Of a stretch of DNA of 11,877 nucleotides, positions 1 through 6,653 are shown one piece after another. The notes beneath the pieces were generated by a model. That model was not told the origin of the DNA. It worked only from the letters and a program-made list of their open reading frames with translations, and made no database searches. The stretch is from JBGLNJ01 sp964353405. GTDB lineage: Bacteria > Chloroflexota > Anaerolineae > Fen-1058. How positions within the stretch are numbered: position 1 is the stretch's first letter; each line of letters opens with the position of its first letter. Both the position numbers and the translations under genes were made by a program. The stretch is from the NCBI GenBank assembly GCA_964353405.1, contig CAYGWJ010000373.1:1-11877 (forward strand). The letters run 5' to 3'.

Positions 1-2736
1 CTCTTCTCCATGCCACGGATCAAGCGCCTTGAAAAAGAATCTGCCGTTCACGTTGGTCAGCATGGATGGGTTGGAGGAGGCGCTGCCGGGGTTGATATCT
101 TTGATTCTCACTGTGCCGGTGGGTGTGCCGTCGCTTTGCCACAATTCGATGCCGCTGATGTCATCGGTGGCGGCAAAGACGAGTGTGCCACTCATGTTGA
201 TCAGATTCCACGGATGGGACGGGTCAATGCCGGGGTAAATGTCTTTGACCATGACTGTGCCCGTCGGCGTGCCATCGCTTTTCCACAGCTCGTCGCCGTT
301 GGCGCCATCGTCGGCAGCAAAGAACAAGGTGCCACCTGCGTTGACCATGGGACCGATAATCCACAAGGAGCCGCTATTCCCCGGCCAGATGTCTTTGACC
401 ATGACGGTGCCTGTTGGCGTGCCGTCGCTTTTCCACAATTCGGAGCCGTTGATGCCATCATCGGCATAAAAGAACAGTGTGCCGTCCATGTTGACTAGGC
501 GGCTAGGATAGGATGATCCGCCCGGGTTGATGTCTTTGACCATGGCGGTACCCGTCGGCGTGCCATCAGTCTTCCATAGCTCGTCGCCATCGGTACCGTT
601 ATCGGCATTGAAAAATAACCAGCCATTCATCATCGCCTGGTAAAAGAAATTTGGTGTCCAGGCGCTTCCAGGGTTGACGTCCGTGATCATGGCGGTTCCC
701 GTGGGTGTGCCATCGCTTCTCCACAGTTCCCGCCCGTGACTGCCATCGTCGGCGCTGAAGATGAGAATACCGTTCATGTTGGCAAGGGGCCATGGAGATG
801 CCCCGGTGCTGCCAGGATTGATGTCTGTTACCATGACCGTGCCAGTGAGAGTTCCGTCACTCTTCCACAGCTCTTCTCCATAACTGTCGTCACGCGCCCG
901 GAAAAAGAGTGTGCTGCTCACATTTGTCATTCCGCCGGGTGAAGACGAGCCTGGCCCTGATGCGATGTCTTTGACCATGACGGTGCCAGTGGGCGTGCCA
1001 TCAGTTCTCCATAGTTCGAGTCCCGTACTGCCATCATCGGCGGAAAAGTAGAGTGTGTCGCTCATGATGCCCCGCGAGGATAGAGATGACATTGAAGTGA
1101 GGGTGGGGACATTTGCAACCATGACGGTGCCGGTGGATGTGCCATCACTCTTCCACAGCTTGAACACACCAGAGTTAACGCCAACCCCCAAGTACAGCCA
1201 ACCGTTCATGCCAGCAGCGGCATAGATATACGAGGTGGCAGTATTGTGGTTGATGTCCTTGACCATGACCGTGCCGGTCGGGGTGCCGTCGCTTATCCAC
1301 AACTCGGTCTTGTGAACGCCATCGTCGGCGGCGAAAAAGAGCTTGCCGCCCACATTGGTCAGGGAGAGTGGGGACGACGCATTGATCCCCGGCCAGATGT
1401 CTTTGACCAGGAGGGTGCCCGTGGGCGTGCCGTCGCTCTGCCACAGCTCGGTTCCGTTACTGCCATCATCGGCGGCAAAAAAGAGAGTGCCGTCCAGGTT
1501 GCACAGCCAACTGGGGGACGAGTCACCGCTTGGGTTGATGTCTTTGACCAAACCGGTGCCCGCTAAAGTGCCGTCGGTCTTCCACAATTCTTGACCATTG
1601 GTGAAATCATACGCGGAGAAGAACACTGCGTTGCCGACAACGGTCATGTTGCCTGGATAAGACGCCGCCCCTGAGACCATGACGGTGCCGGTTTCTGTGC
1701 CGTCGCTTTTCCACAAGGCGTATCCAGAGCCATTATCGGCAGTGAACAAGAGAGTGCCACTCATATTGATGAGAGGACCTGCGTATGAGGGATTGCTCCC
1801 TGGGTTGATGTCTTTGACCATGACTGTCCCCGTCGGCGTGCCGTCGGTTTTCCAGAGCTCAGTGCCGTAGATGCCATCATTGGCGCCGAAGAAAGCTATG
1901 CCGTTCACATTGACGACAGGTGATGACACTGAGCTATCACTTCCCGTAAAGATGTCTTTGACCATGAGGGTGCCCGTGGGCGTGCCATCGCTCTTCCACA
2001 GCTCGCGTCCGTGCGTGCCATCGTCGGCGGCGAAGAACAGCGTGCCGTCAACATTCCTCATGAGGAACGGATTGGAGGACGTTGTTCCGGGGCTGATGTC
2101 TTTGACCATGAGGGTGCCAGCCGATGTGCCGTTAGTCTTCCACAATTCGTTGCCGTGGCTGCCATCGTTGGCATTGAAGAACAGCGCGCCGCTGACATCG
2201 GCCCGGTTCGAAATGGAAGATGAACTGCTTCCGGGCCGGATGTCTTTGACCAAGACGGTACCGGCTGGTGTGCCATCACTCTTCCATAGCTCGGATCCGC
2301 TCGTGCCATCGTTGGCGACGAAAAAGACTGTGCCGTTGGATTCGACCATGTATCTTGGAGTGGAAGGTGCGCCGCCTGGATTGATATCTTTGACCATCAC
2401 TGTGCCGGTTGGCGTGCCGTCACTTTTCCATAGTTCTCTGCTGTTGGTGCTGTCGTCTGCGCTAAAGAACGCGAGGCCGCCAACCGCCATGAGCCAGTCA
2501 GGGGGCGAGCTGACAGGGGTGGTGTTGATGTCTTTGACCAGGTAAGGCTCCGGTGCAGTCTGGGCCTGATCTTGTTCAGGCAATGACGTTGTTTCGTCTT
2601 CAGAGTGGAACTCGATAGCTGGGCTGGCACTAGCTGGAGAGGCATTTCCCCTTGGCTCAAGCACAAGCAACATCGCGACGGCTGTCGCCAAGCCCAAGGC
2701 GAGAGCGAATGTGATGCGCAATCTCGACGCGTTCAT
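1..2736 (-). CDS. Secreted ELWxxDGT repeat protein, 3' end cut by window edge
   Basis: The minus frame is open for 912 codons from ATG 2736 to base 1, with no stop, so the C-terminus lies outside the window. The start is fixed by AAGGAGG five bases upstream. Residues 1-37 form a Sec signal peptide: R5 and R7, a hydrophobic stretch at about 8-26, and an Ala/Ser-rich cleavage region with no lipobox Cys. From about residue 65 the protein is a tandem repeat of about 47.7 residues. Each unit carries FFxADDGxxGxELWKSDGTPTGTVMVKDINPG or a variant; I count 17 complete LWxxDGT motifs from residue 101, and residue 912 opens an 18th. Units 6, 7 and 10 are the most divergent (unit 6 lacks KDINPG). This matches the ELWxxDGT repeat family, an extracellular or surface family of unknown biochemical role; a propeller-like fold is my inference. 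No enzyme motif is visible. The gene probably stands alone behind its own promoter. Confidence 0.93.
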   Translation of the reverse strand, partial: MNASRLRITFALALGLATAVAMLLVLEPRGNASPASASPAIEFHSEDETTSLPEQDQAQTAPEPYLVKDINTTPVSSPPDWLMAVGGLAFFSADDSTNSRELWKSDGTPTGTVMVKDINPGGAPSTPRYMVESNGTVFFVANDGTSGSELWKSDGTPAGTVLVKDIRPGSSSSSISNRADVSGALFFNANDGSHGNELWKTNGTSAGTLMVKDISPGTTSSNPFLMRNVDGTLFFAADDGTHGRELWKSDGTPTGTLMVKDIFTGSDSSVSSPVVNVNGIAFFGANDGIYGTELWKTDGTPTGTVMVKDINPGSNPSYAGPLINMSGTLLFTADNGSGYALWKSDGTETGTVMVSGAASYPGNMTVVGNAVFFSAYDFTNGQELWKTDGTLAGTGLVKDINPSGDSSPSWLCNLDGTLFFAADDGSNGTELWQSDGTPTGTLLVKDIWPGINASSPLSLTNVGGKLFFAADDGVHKTELWISDGTPTGTVMVKDINHNTATSYIYAAAGMNGWLYLGVGVNSGVFKLWKSDGTSTGTVMVANVPTLTSMSSLSSRGIMSDTLYFSADDGSTGLELWRTDGTPTGTVMVKDIASGPGSSSPGGMTNVSSTLFFRARDDSYGEELWKSDGTLTGTVMVTDINPGSTGASPWPLANMNGILIFSADDGSHGRELWRSDGTPTGTAMITDVNPGSAWTPNFFYQAMMNGWLFFNADNGTDGDELWKTDGTPTGTAMVKDINPGGSSYPSRLVNMDGTLFFYADDGINGSELWKSDGTPTGTVMVKDIWPGNSGSLWIIGPMVNAGGTLFFAADDGANGDELWKSDGTPTGTVMVKDIYPGIDPSHPWNLINMSGTLVFAATDDISGIELWQSDGTPTGTVRIKDINPGSASSNPSMLTNVNGRFFFKALDPWHGEE

Positions 2737-3028
2737 GACTGCCTCCTTGCAGTTTTTGGATGTGCATGTTTGATGAAAAGTCGGCGCACGAATCACGTGG
2801 GGGCAAGCCACCTGGCACGAGTGTTGCGTTGTACCTCCGTGTGAATCGTTCAGAACTTTAGACTTTGCAAGTTTCCAGTGGCACACACATTGGCATAGAT
2901 GCTTCCGAAACTTTCAAGTCTGAGGGTCGGTTGGAATAACTATCGAGGGAGTCTCGTCCGCGCTGGAAAAGCAAGAAACTTTGAGTGGGAGCGCTCAAGC
3001 CGCCCGAGACGCCTTGCCTCCCTGAGGC
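2737..3028 (-). promoter_or_regulatory. Long, possibly structured 5' leader of the ELWxxDGT gene
   Basis: About 290 nt separate the predicted transcription start (near 3028) from ATG 2736, and no gene is seen in between. The transcript could fold at two places. A hairpin GCCTC-AGG-GAGGC (3016-3028) would sit at the very 5' end. A larger stem pairs 2907-2920 with 2861-2875 (5 bp, a small internal loop, then 7 bp), and its 31-nt loop contains the small hairpin GCAT-CT-ATGC (2893-2902). The ACTTT/AAAGT words in this stem recur near 2855 and 2977. I recognise no known riboswitch class. Confidence 0.4.
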
Positions 3029-3034
3029 ATTTAC

Positions 3035-3063
3035 AGTATAGTGAATCGGCCCGGCGGTGTCAA
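3035..3063 (-). promoter_or_regulatory. Sigma-70 type promoter of the ELWxxDGT gene
   Basis: On the minus strand a perfect -35 box TTGACA (3058-3063) is followed by a 17-nt spacer and the -10 box TATACT (3035-3040). The start would fall near 3028. It points at the ELWxxDGT gene, with nothing else in between. It is the best promoter match in the window. Confidence 0.75.
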
Positions 3064-3071
3064 GAGGCAAT

Positions 3072-3106
3072 TTCAAGTGCCAAATGCCAAATCTCAAATA
3101 TCAAAT
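3072..3106. repeat. Heptamer array, consensus nnCAAAT
   Basis: Five consecutive 7-nt units, four of which fit nnCAAAT exactly (GCCAAAT twice, then CTCAAAT and ATCAAAT), preceded by the variant TTCAAGT. The array is intergenic, just upstream of the ELWxxDGT promoter. It is one of seven arrays in this window that share the period but not the sequence. Confidence 0.75.
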
Positions 3107-3127
3107 CGAGCATCTGGAAGAAATCGG

Positions 3128-3156
3128 AAGGGCAAGAGAGTCTATCCCTTGCCCTT
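3128..3156. terminator. Hairpin, 9-bp perfect stem (module copy A)
   Basis: AAGGGCAAG pairs perfectly with CTTGCCCTT across an 11-nt loop. Neither side has a strong T-run, so it may be a weak terminator for the minus-strand remnant ending at 3197, or simply part of a dispersed repeat. It closely resembles the hairpin at 3487-3515. Confidence 0.5.
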
Positions 3157-3172
3157 GATTCTCATGCCGCAC

Positions 3173-3200
3173 GTTTTGCGCATCACGCATCGCGGATTAG
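3173..3200. repeat. Heptamer array, consensus GnnTnRC (module copy A)
   Basis: Four units of 7 nt (GTTTTGC, GCATCAC, GCATCGC, and GGATTAG with a changed last base). The array runs into the TAA stop (3197-3199) of the gene remnant and lies 16 nt from the hairpin at 3128-3156. Confidence 0.6.
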
Positions 3201-3459
3201 GCCACCAGCGGCACGTAGAGGTTGGGCATCAACTGGCTCAGGCCGGCCTTTTGGCCAGACTTGATCCGCGCAAAGACAACGGGCTTGCCCACACTCCCAT
3301 AAGCATCCAGCAATCCGAGGTTGTACAGGCGCAATTCGGGGTCATCATCGGGAAGAATAACCAGCTCAAAATAGCGAACGTCAACGCCTCGTTATAATCT
3401 CGCGCGGCGAGTTCCGTCTTTTCGGCCTTGCCGGAAGGGTCGAGCAAGTCTCGATGAGC
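3197..3459 (-). pseudogene. Frameshifted 3' remnant of an unidentified protein-coding gene
   Basis: Two minus-strand frames join into one sensible protein tail. The upstream frame reads HRDLLDPSGKAEKTELAARD and continues YNEA; at about 3386 the frame moves by one base and continues VDVRYFELVILPDDDPELRL, then about 40 more residues ending in NLYVPLVA and TAA (3197-3199). The join is consistent with loss of one base. No start codon, SD or N-terminal domain is visible upstream, because a hairpin and heptamer array lie at 3489-3547. About 87 residues survive. I do not recognise the family. It follows the mttB-like gene on the same strand and may be the relic of a third operon gene or an unrelated insertion. 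A sequencing error could explain the frameshift but not the missing N-terminus. Confidence 0.6.
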
Positions 3460-3488
3460 AAAGCCATGAGTTGAGGCAGGGCAATAAA

Positions 3489-3515
3489 GGGCGAGAGAAT
3501 GTTTTTCCCTCGCCC
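3489..3515 (-). terminator. Likely terminator of the mttC-mttB-like operon (module copy B)
   Basis: On the minus strand GGGCGAG and CTCGCCC form a 7-bp GC-rich stem with a 13-nt loop, followed directly by TTTATT. It lies 29 nt past the stop of the mttB-like gene, as expected for an intrinsic terminator. Its sequence is closely related to the hairpin at 3128-3156. Confidence 0.6.
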
Positions 3516-3519
3516 CTCT

Positions 3520-3547
3520 AATTTACGCAATACGCAGCACACATCAC
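3520..3547. repeat. Heptamer array, consensus nnnnnAC (module copy B)
   Basis: Four consecutive 7-nt units all end in AC (AATTTAC, GCAATAC, GCAGCAC, ACATCAC). The last unit covers the TGA stop (3544-3546) of the mttB-like gene. Confidence 0.6.
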
Positions 3548-4992
3548 TGTTCCTTCGCCGCAATGATTCGAGATAATTCTGCATGTAACTTGGGCTCAAG
3601 CGGCGTGGGCTGGTGATTCTTCAGAATCCACTGCGCTTTCTCTCGCGCCCATTCTTGAGCGCCGTCGCGCTTACTCTCCCATTCGTTGTACGGCCGGTGG
3701 TCGAACAGCGTGGGCACCCACAGCTCGCGCATGTGACGCTTGGTGTGCTTTTGCGCCAGGAAATTCCCACCGGGGCCGACGGCCCGAATCGTATCGAGCG
3801 CCAGCGTCTCGTCAGTGACCTCGATGCCCTTGGCCATGGCGCACAGGATGCTCCAGATTTCGCTGTCCAATAGCAGCATCTCGTGCGACCAGATGCGGCT
3901 GCCGTGCAGCAAGCCCGCGCCCAGCAGCATGTCGGATACGGTCGAGACGGCCATGAACGCCGACAGGCTGTTTTCCACCGCGGCCTGCCAGCCGGGTTCT
4001 TTGGCGCCCGTGGCGAACGCGCCCATCGAAAGGGGCACGTTGTAGAAATCACTCAAGACATTCGTCGCCGCGCCAAACAGGAAATCTTCCGGGCCGCCTC
4101 CGGTATAGCCGCCGGTACGCAAATCCATCGTCGTCTGCGCGGCGGAGTAGTAGACCGGCGCGCCGGGGTAAGCCAGCTCGATGAGCGCGAGCGCGCTGAT
4201 GACTTCGGCATTGCCCACGACCAGGTTGCCCGCCAGCGTGGCCGGGGCGGTGGAGACACAGCTCGTCATCGTCATAAAGCCGACCGGGATGCCGGCCTCG
4301 GCGCTCACCAGCGCGGCCTCCAGGCTGCCGCCATCCTGGCCGAGCGGCGGAAAGGTGCATTGCATGTTGGAAAGCACGGGCCGCTGGCGCAGCTCGTCGC
4401 GCCCGCCCGCGATGAGCGCGGCCATTTCGACCGACGCACGCGCCTCGCGCTCGGTGACAATGGATTCGGTCTGAACGTGCTTGGTCGAGTTGTTCCAGAT
4501 GGCGAGCAATTCGTGCAGGCTGCGCGTCTCTTTGGGCTTGTCCTGCGCCGAGACCGCCGTCCAGTGGAACGCAATCGCGTCGAGATAGTCGGCGGCCCTG
4601 GCAATGTCGGCCACATCTTGCAGCGTCGAGCGGCGGCGCTCGCCCGTGATCACGTCGAGCACCTCGACGCCGCAGCCGTCGGTGCCGAGATATGAATGTT
4701 GGCCGTCGAGCGGCAGATCGAGCGCCGGGTCGCGCGCGGCCAGTGTGTACATCGGCGGTGCTTGCTTTAGCGCGGCTTCGACCACGTGGCCGGGAATCTT
4801 GGCGATGCTGGTGTTACGGTCAATGGTCGCGCCGTGAGCTTGCAGGATGTCCAGCGCCTTGCGGCTGGGGAAGCGCACGCCCACGGTTTCAATCACGTCG
4901 AGCGTGGCGGTGTGGATGCGGCGCACGTCCTCGTCGGTGAGGATTTCGAGCTTGATGCGAGGATTGGCGTAGGCCGAGATTTTGCCGGGCAT
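3544..4992 (-). CDS. MttB-family methyltransferase, non-pyrrolysine
   Basis: The protein has 482 residues, close to the usual length of MttB-superfamily corrinoid methyltransferases. These transfer a methyl group from trimethylamine or quaternary amines (glycine betaine, carnitine, proline betaine) to a partner corrinoid protein in the cytoplasm. Family hallmarks seen are an N-terminal RIHTATLDVIETVGV helix (about 25-39), a TGGYTGGGPED stretch in the barrel, and a C-terminal GPGGNFL...KHT..H.RELW.P.LFD block (about 406-435). The frame contains no amber codon, so pyrrolysine is absent; the enzyme belongs with the MtgB/MtpB-like group and its substrate cannot be named. I chose ATG 4992 because GGAG lies eight bases upstream. 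An in-frame extension to 5049 would translate the heptamer repeat and is unlikely. The gene follows the corrinoid-protein gene by 81 nt and should share its transcript. Confidence 0.93.
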   Translation of the reverse strand: MPGKISAYANPRIKLEILTDEDVRRIHTATLDVIETVGVRFPSRKALDILQAHGATIDRNTSIAKIPGHVVEAALKQAPPMYTLAARDPALDLPLDGQHSYLGTDGCGVEVLDVITGERRRSTLQDVADIARAADYLDAIAFHWTAVSAQDKPKETRSLHELLAIWNNSTKHVQTESIVTEREARASVEMAALIAGGRDELRQRPVLSNMQCTFPPLGQDGGSLEAALVSAEAGIPVGFMTMTSCVSTAPATLAGNLVVGNAEVISALALIELAYPGAPVYYSAAQTTMDLRTGGYTGGGPEDFLFGAATNVLSDFYNVPLSMGAFATGAKEPGWQAAVENSLSAFMAVSTVSDMLLGAGLLHGSRIWSHEMLLLDSEIWSILCAMAKGIEVTDETLALDTIRAVGPGGNFLAQKHTKRHMRELWVPTLFDHRPYNEWESKRDGAQEWAREKAQWILKNHQPTPLEPKLHAELSRIIAAKEQ

Positions 4993-5003
4993 GGTTTTAC
5001 TCC

Positions 5004-5077
5004 GTGAAACGTAAAACGTGAAACGTAAAGGCAAAATACCACATCTCACGTTTTACGTATTACGTTTTACGAGTTAC
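5004..5077. repeat. Inverted pair of heptamer arrays between mttC-like and mttB-like genes
   Basis: The left array (5004-5031) has four units of GTRAAAC type, the last degenerate. The right array (5043-5077) has five units close to GTWTTAC, the reverse complement of the left word. Between them lie 11 nt. The two arms can pair into a long imperfect hairpin filling nearly the whole gap between the genes. The right end covers the TAA stop (5074-5076) of the corrinoid-protein gene, and the left end lies close to the mttB-like SD. Such a structure could attenuate transcription or stabilise the upstream message. Confidence 0.75.
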
Positions 5078-5724
5078 GCGATTCCCATCAGTTTCTTGGC
5101 GACTGCCACCGCGCCGATCGCATCCTCGCTGTAGCCTTGCGCGCCGATTTCATCGGCCCAACTGCGCGTGACGGGCGCGCCGCCCACCATCACCTTGACC
5201 TTGCCCTTCAGCCCTGCCTCGTCCAGCGCCTCGATGACTTCACGCTGGCCCGTCATCGTCGTCGTGAGCAGCGCCGAAAGCCCCACAATGTCGGCGTTGA
5301 CCTCGCGCGCTTTATCCACGAATTTCATCGTCGGCACGTCGGTGCCCAGGTCAAACACCTGAAAGCCGTTGGCTGTGAGCATCGTGCCCACGAGCGTCTT
5401 GCCGATTTCGTGAATGTCGCCCTTGACCGTGCCCAGCACGACCTTGCCCAGCATCTTGCGCTCGGCGCCGGTCCTTTGCATTTCAGGCTCGAGCACGGCG
5501 ACGGCGGCTTTCATCGCTTCGCCCGCCATCACCAGGTCGGGCAGGAACATGTCGCCCGCGGCGTACTGGCGGCCCACTTCGTTAACGCCGAGGACAAACC
5601 CTTTGTTGATAGCTTCCAGTGGCGCGATGCCTTGAGCGAGCGCCTGTTGGGCCAGCTCGGCGGACTTGTCCGTGTCGCCTTCGATGACGCTTTGTGCCAT
5701 GGCTTTTAACAATTCTTCGGACAT
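5074..5724 (-). CDS. Corrinoid protein of MttC type, partner of the MttB-like enzyme
   Basis: This 216-residue cytoplasmic protein has the two-domain plan of MtaC/MtmC/MttC proteins. A helical cap domain (about 1-85) is followed by a Rossmann-like B12-binding domain (about 92-216). The cobalamin signature is clear: GDIHEIGK with the lower axial His105, then GLSALLTTTM (148-157) and VGGAPVT (180-186). It should carry the methyl group accepted from the MttB-like enzyme as methyl-cob(III)amide and pass it to a second methyltransferase, which is not in this window. ATG 5724 has a strong AGGAGGT a few bases upstream. The gene lies 41 nt after the TumE-like remnant and 81 nt before the mttB-like gene, all on the minus strand. 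I saw no clear promoter in the 41-nt gap, so it may be read from upstream. Confidence 0.95.
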   Translation of the reverse strand: MSEELLKAMAQSVIEGDTDKSAELAQQALAQGIAPLEAINKGFVLGVNEVGRQYAAGDMFLPDLVMAGEAMKAAVAVLEPEMQRTGAERKMLGKVVLGTVKGDIHEIGKTLVGTMLTANGFQVFDLGTDVPTMKFVDKAREVNADIVGLSALLTTTMTGQREVIEALDEAGLKGKVKVMVGGAPVTRSWADEIGAQGYSEDAIGAVAVAKKLMGIA

Positions 5725-5740
5725 TTGACCTCCTGATGAG

Positions 5741-5761
5741 TGTCGAATTGCGAATGACGAA
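5741..5761. repeat. Heptamer array, consensus TnnCGAA
   Basis: Three exact units of TnnCGAA (TGTCGAA, TTGCGAA, TGACGAA), lying between the TumE-like remnant's stop (5766) and the SD of the corrinoid-protein gene. Confidence 0.65.
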
Positions 5762-5765
5762 CGCG

Positions 5766-6063
5766 CTATTGATCGCTAGGGCGTGACCCAGCGATCATTG
5801 CTTCAATTTCGGCGATCAATGGGGGCAGGTTCGGTTCCGTGAAGGATAGCCCCGTGGCGGGAATGCGATGATGCTTGATGTCCGGCTTGCTCAAAGACGC
5901 GCAGCACATGGCCGGAGCGAAAGACAATCTGGCCGCGCGTGATGCCGATGGTGCGGCTCGTCGTGTACACAGCCAGCGTGTGGCGCTCGACCGTGGCACG
6001 ATCGGTCAGCAAGGAGAAAATCAGGCGCGAGTATTCTGCGTACGAATCCAGGGCCGTGGACAT
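5766..6063 (-). pseudogene. Decayed TumE-like (DUF6516-type) toxin gene, internal deletion and frameshift
   Basis: Starting at ATG 6063, the first about 60 codons encode a YxxYSxLIFSL...GHVLRVFEQ sequence typical of the start of TumE-family (DUF6516) proteins. At about 5886 this frame departs into junk and stops at 5803. In the neighbouring frame, starting at the same place, the family's C-terminal end appears: PDIKHHRIPATGLSF, then TEPNLPPLIAEIE, ending with TAG at 5766. Joined, the halves give only about 98 residues, against roughly 130-140 in relatives as I remember them, so about 40 central residues appear to be missing as well as the frame. The start lies 3 nt after the stop of the preceding gene. 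In the family the toxin gene sits next to a small partner gene, as here. The remnant is probably inactive. The family call is from recalled motifs, not a search. Confidence 0.72.
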
Positions 6064-6066
6064 GGG

Positions 6067-6375
6067 TCAGGCCGGCGCCGGTAAGCGGCTGATGTGCAAA
6101 TCAAACAGCGAGGCCGGGGCAGGCAACTCTTTCAGGCGTTGCCGAACGGCTTGATCGTAGCGACGGCGGCGGTCTTCAAGTATCTCGTACCAGCCGGCCC
6201 ACTCCATATACTCTTGAATTTCATCTGGGTCTTCATCACGGAGCTGCCCTTGTTGATAGACGCGATAAAACGTCTCGGACAGCAAGCTGTATTTTTGCTC
6301 GAACCAGCGTAGGGCTGACTCGGCCTCCAAGATGTCTCGCAAGAAATCCTCTGCCGTGATTCTTTCATCCACCAC
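6067..6375 (-). CDS. Small TumE-partner-like protein, putative antitoxin
   Basis: This 102-residue, highly charged protein is probably all-helical. It has a LEAESALRWFEQKYSLLSETF segment, then YRVYQQGQLRDE, then an acidic PDEIQEYMEWAGWYEI helix. Small proteins of this type are commonly encoded directly before TumE/DUF6516 genes, so an antitoxin role is inferred mainly from position. I take GTG 6375 as the start: GGAGG lies six to seven bases upstream and it overlaps the previous gene's TAG by one base (TAGTG), which implies translational coupling. An ATG start at 6420 would overlap the upstream gene by 45 bp and has less support. The Pro/Ala-rich tail (last about 20 residues) looks unlike the rest and may be a secondary extension. 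The gene itself is intact although its toxin partner is broken. Confidence 0.7.
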   Translation of the reverse strand: MVDERITAEDFLRDILEAESALRWFEQKYSLLSETFYRVYQQGQLRDEDPDEIQEYMEWAGWYEILEDRRRRYDQAVRQRLKELPAPASLFDLHISRLPAPA

Positions 6376-6653
6376 TATGCACCTCCGGCCAATGCCCGTT
6401 GCCGATGCTCGACCAGCCACAGGTTGACCAACGTCTCGGGCGAGATGCCGCGTGAGTGGGCCTGAGCTTCGACCCAGGAGTAGACGTCTGGGTCTAGCGT
6501 TACCCGCCTTCGGCGCGTGACTCTGAGCTCAAACTCAACCTCGTGAGTCTGATCCCAATAGTCAGCCAGGCTATGTTTGTCCCAAAAGTCAGCTATTTCT
6601 TCCAGGGTATACACTTGGGAGATGGCGGCGCCTTGCTCATTACTTGTGCTCAT
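6375..6653 (-). CDS. CopG-like ribbon-helix-helix antitoxin
   Basis: The protein has 92 residues. The segment EEIADFWDKH...DYWD (about 18-33) is the hallmark of the CopG antitoxin family of type II toxin-antitoxin systems. It is followed by a basic strand RRRRVTLD (47-54), helix A (55-67) and helix B starting at SPETLVNLWL (71-80), together a ribbon-helix-helix DNA-binding fold. It should bind operator DNA as a dimer and repress its own operon while neutralising a toxin. ATG 6653 overlaps the upstream stop as ATGA, so translation is coupled. No BrnT- or RelE-like toxin is adjacent. Its partner may be one of the neighbouring genes of the cassette, or it may be an orphan. Confidence 0.8.
   Translation of the reverse strand: MSTSNEQGAAISQVYTLEEIADFWDKHSLADYWDQTHEVEFELRVTRRRRVTLDPDVYSWVEAQAHSRGISPETLVNLWLVEHRQRALAGGA

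Noticed and set aside
1871..2545. 224-codon plus-strand frame and similar plus-strand frames across 1-2545
   Set aside because: They are antisense to the ELWxxDGT gene. Their repeated MSLTMTVPVGVPSLFHSS pattern is the complement of the conserved repeat core, and no SD precedes them.
1..2550. About 143-bp repeats as a DNA satellite or CRISPR-like array
   Set aside because: The spacing is a whole number of codons and substitutions keep the protein motif, so these are protein repeats.
3072..3106. Heptamer arrays as CRISPR
   Set aside because: The units are 7 nt with no spacers, and there are no cas genes.
2899..3397. Plus-strand frames in 2899-3397
   Set aside because: They run through the promoter, arrays, hairpins and antisense of the remnant, have no SD and show no family-like motifs.
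3544..4992. Pyrrolysine (in-frame amber) in the MttB-like gene
   Set aside because: The frame has no TAG; the protein is full length with ordinary codons.
4993..5049. 19-residue N-terminal extension of the MttB-like protein
   Set aside because: It would translate the heptamer array, has no SD, and family members start near the MPGK position.
5725..5765. Cobalamin riboswitch before the corrinoid-protein gene
   Set aside because: The gap is only 41 nt and has no B12-box-like sequence.
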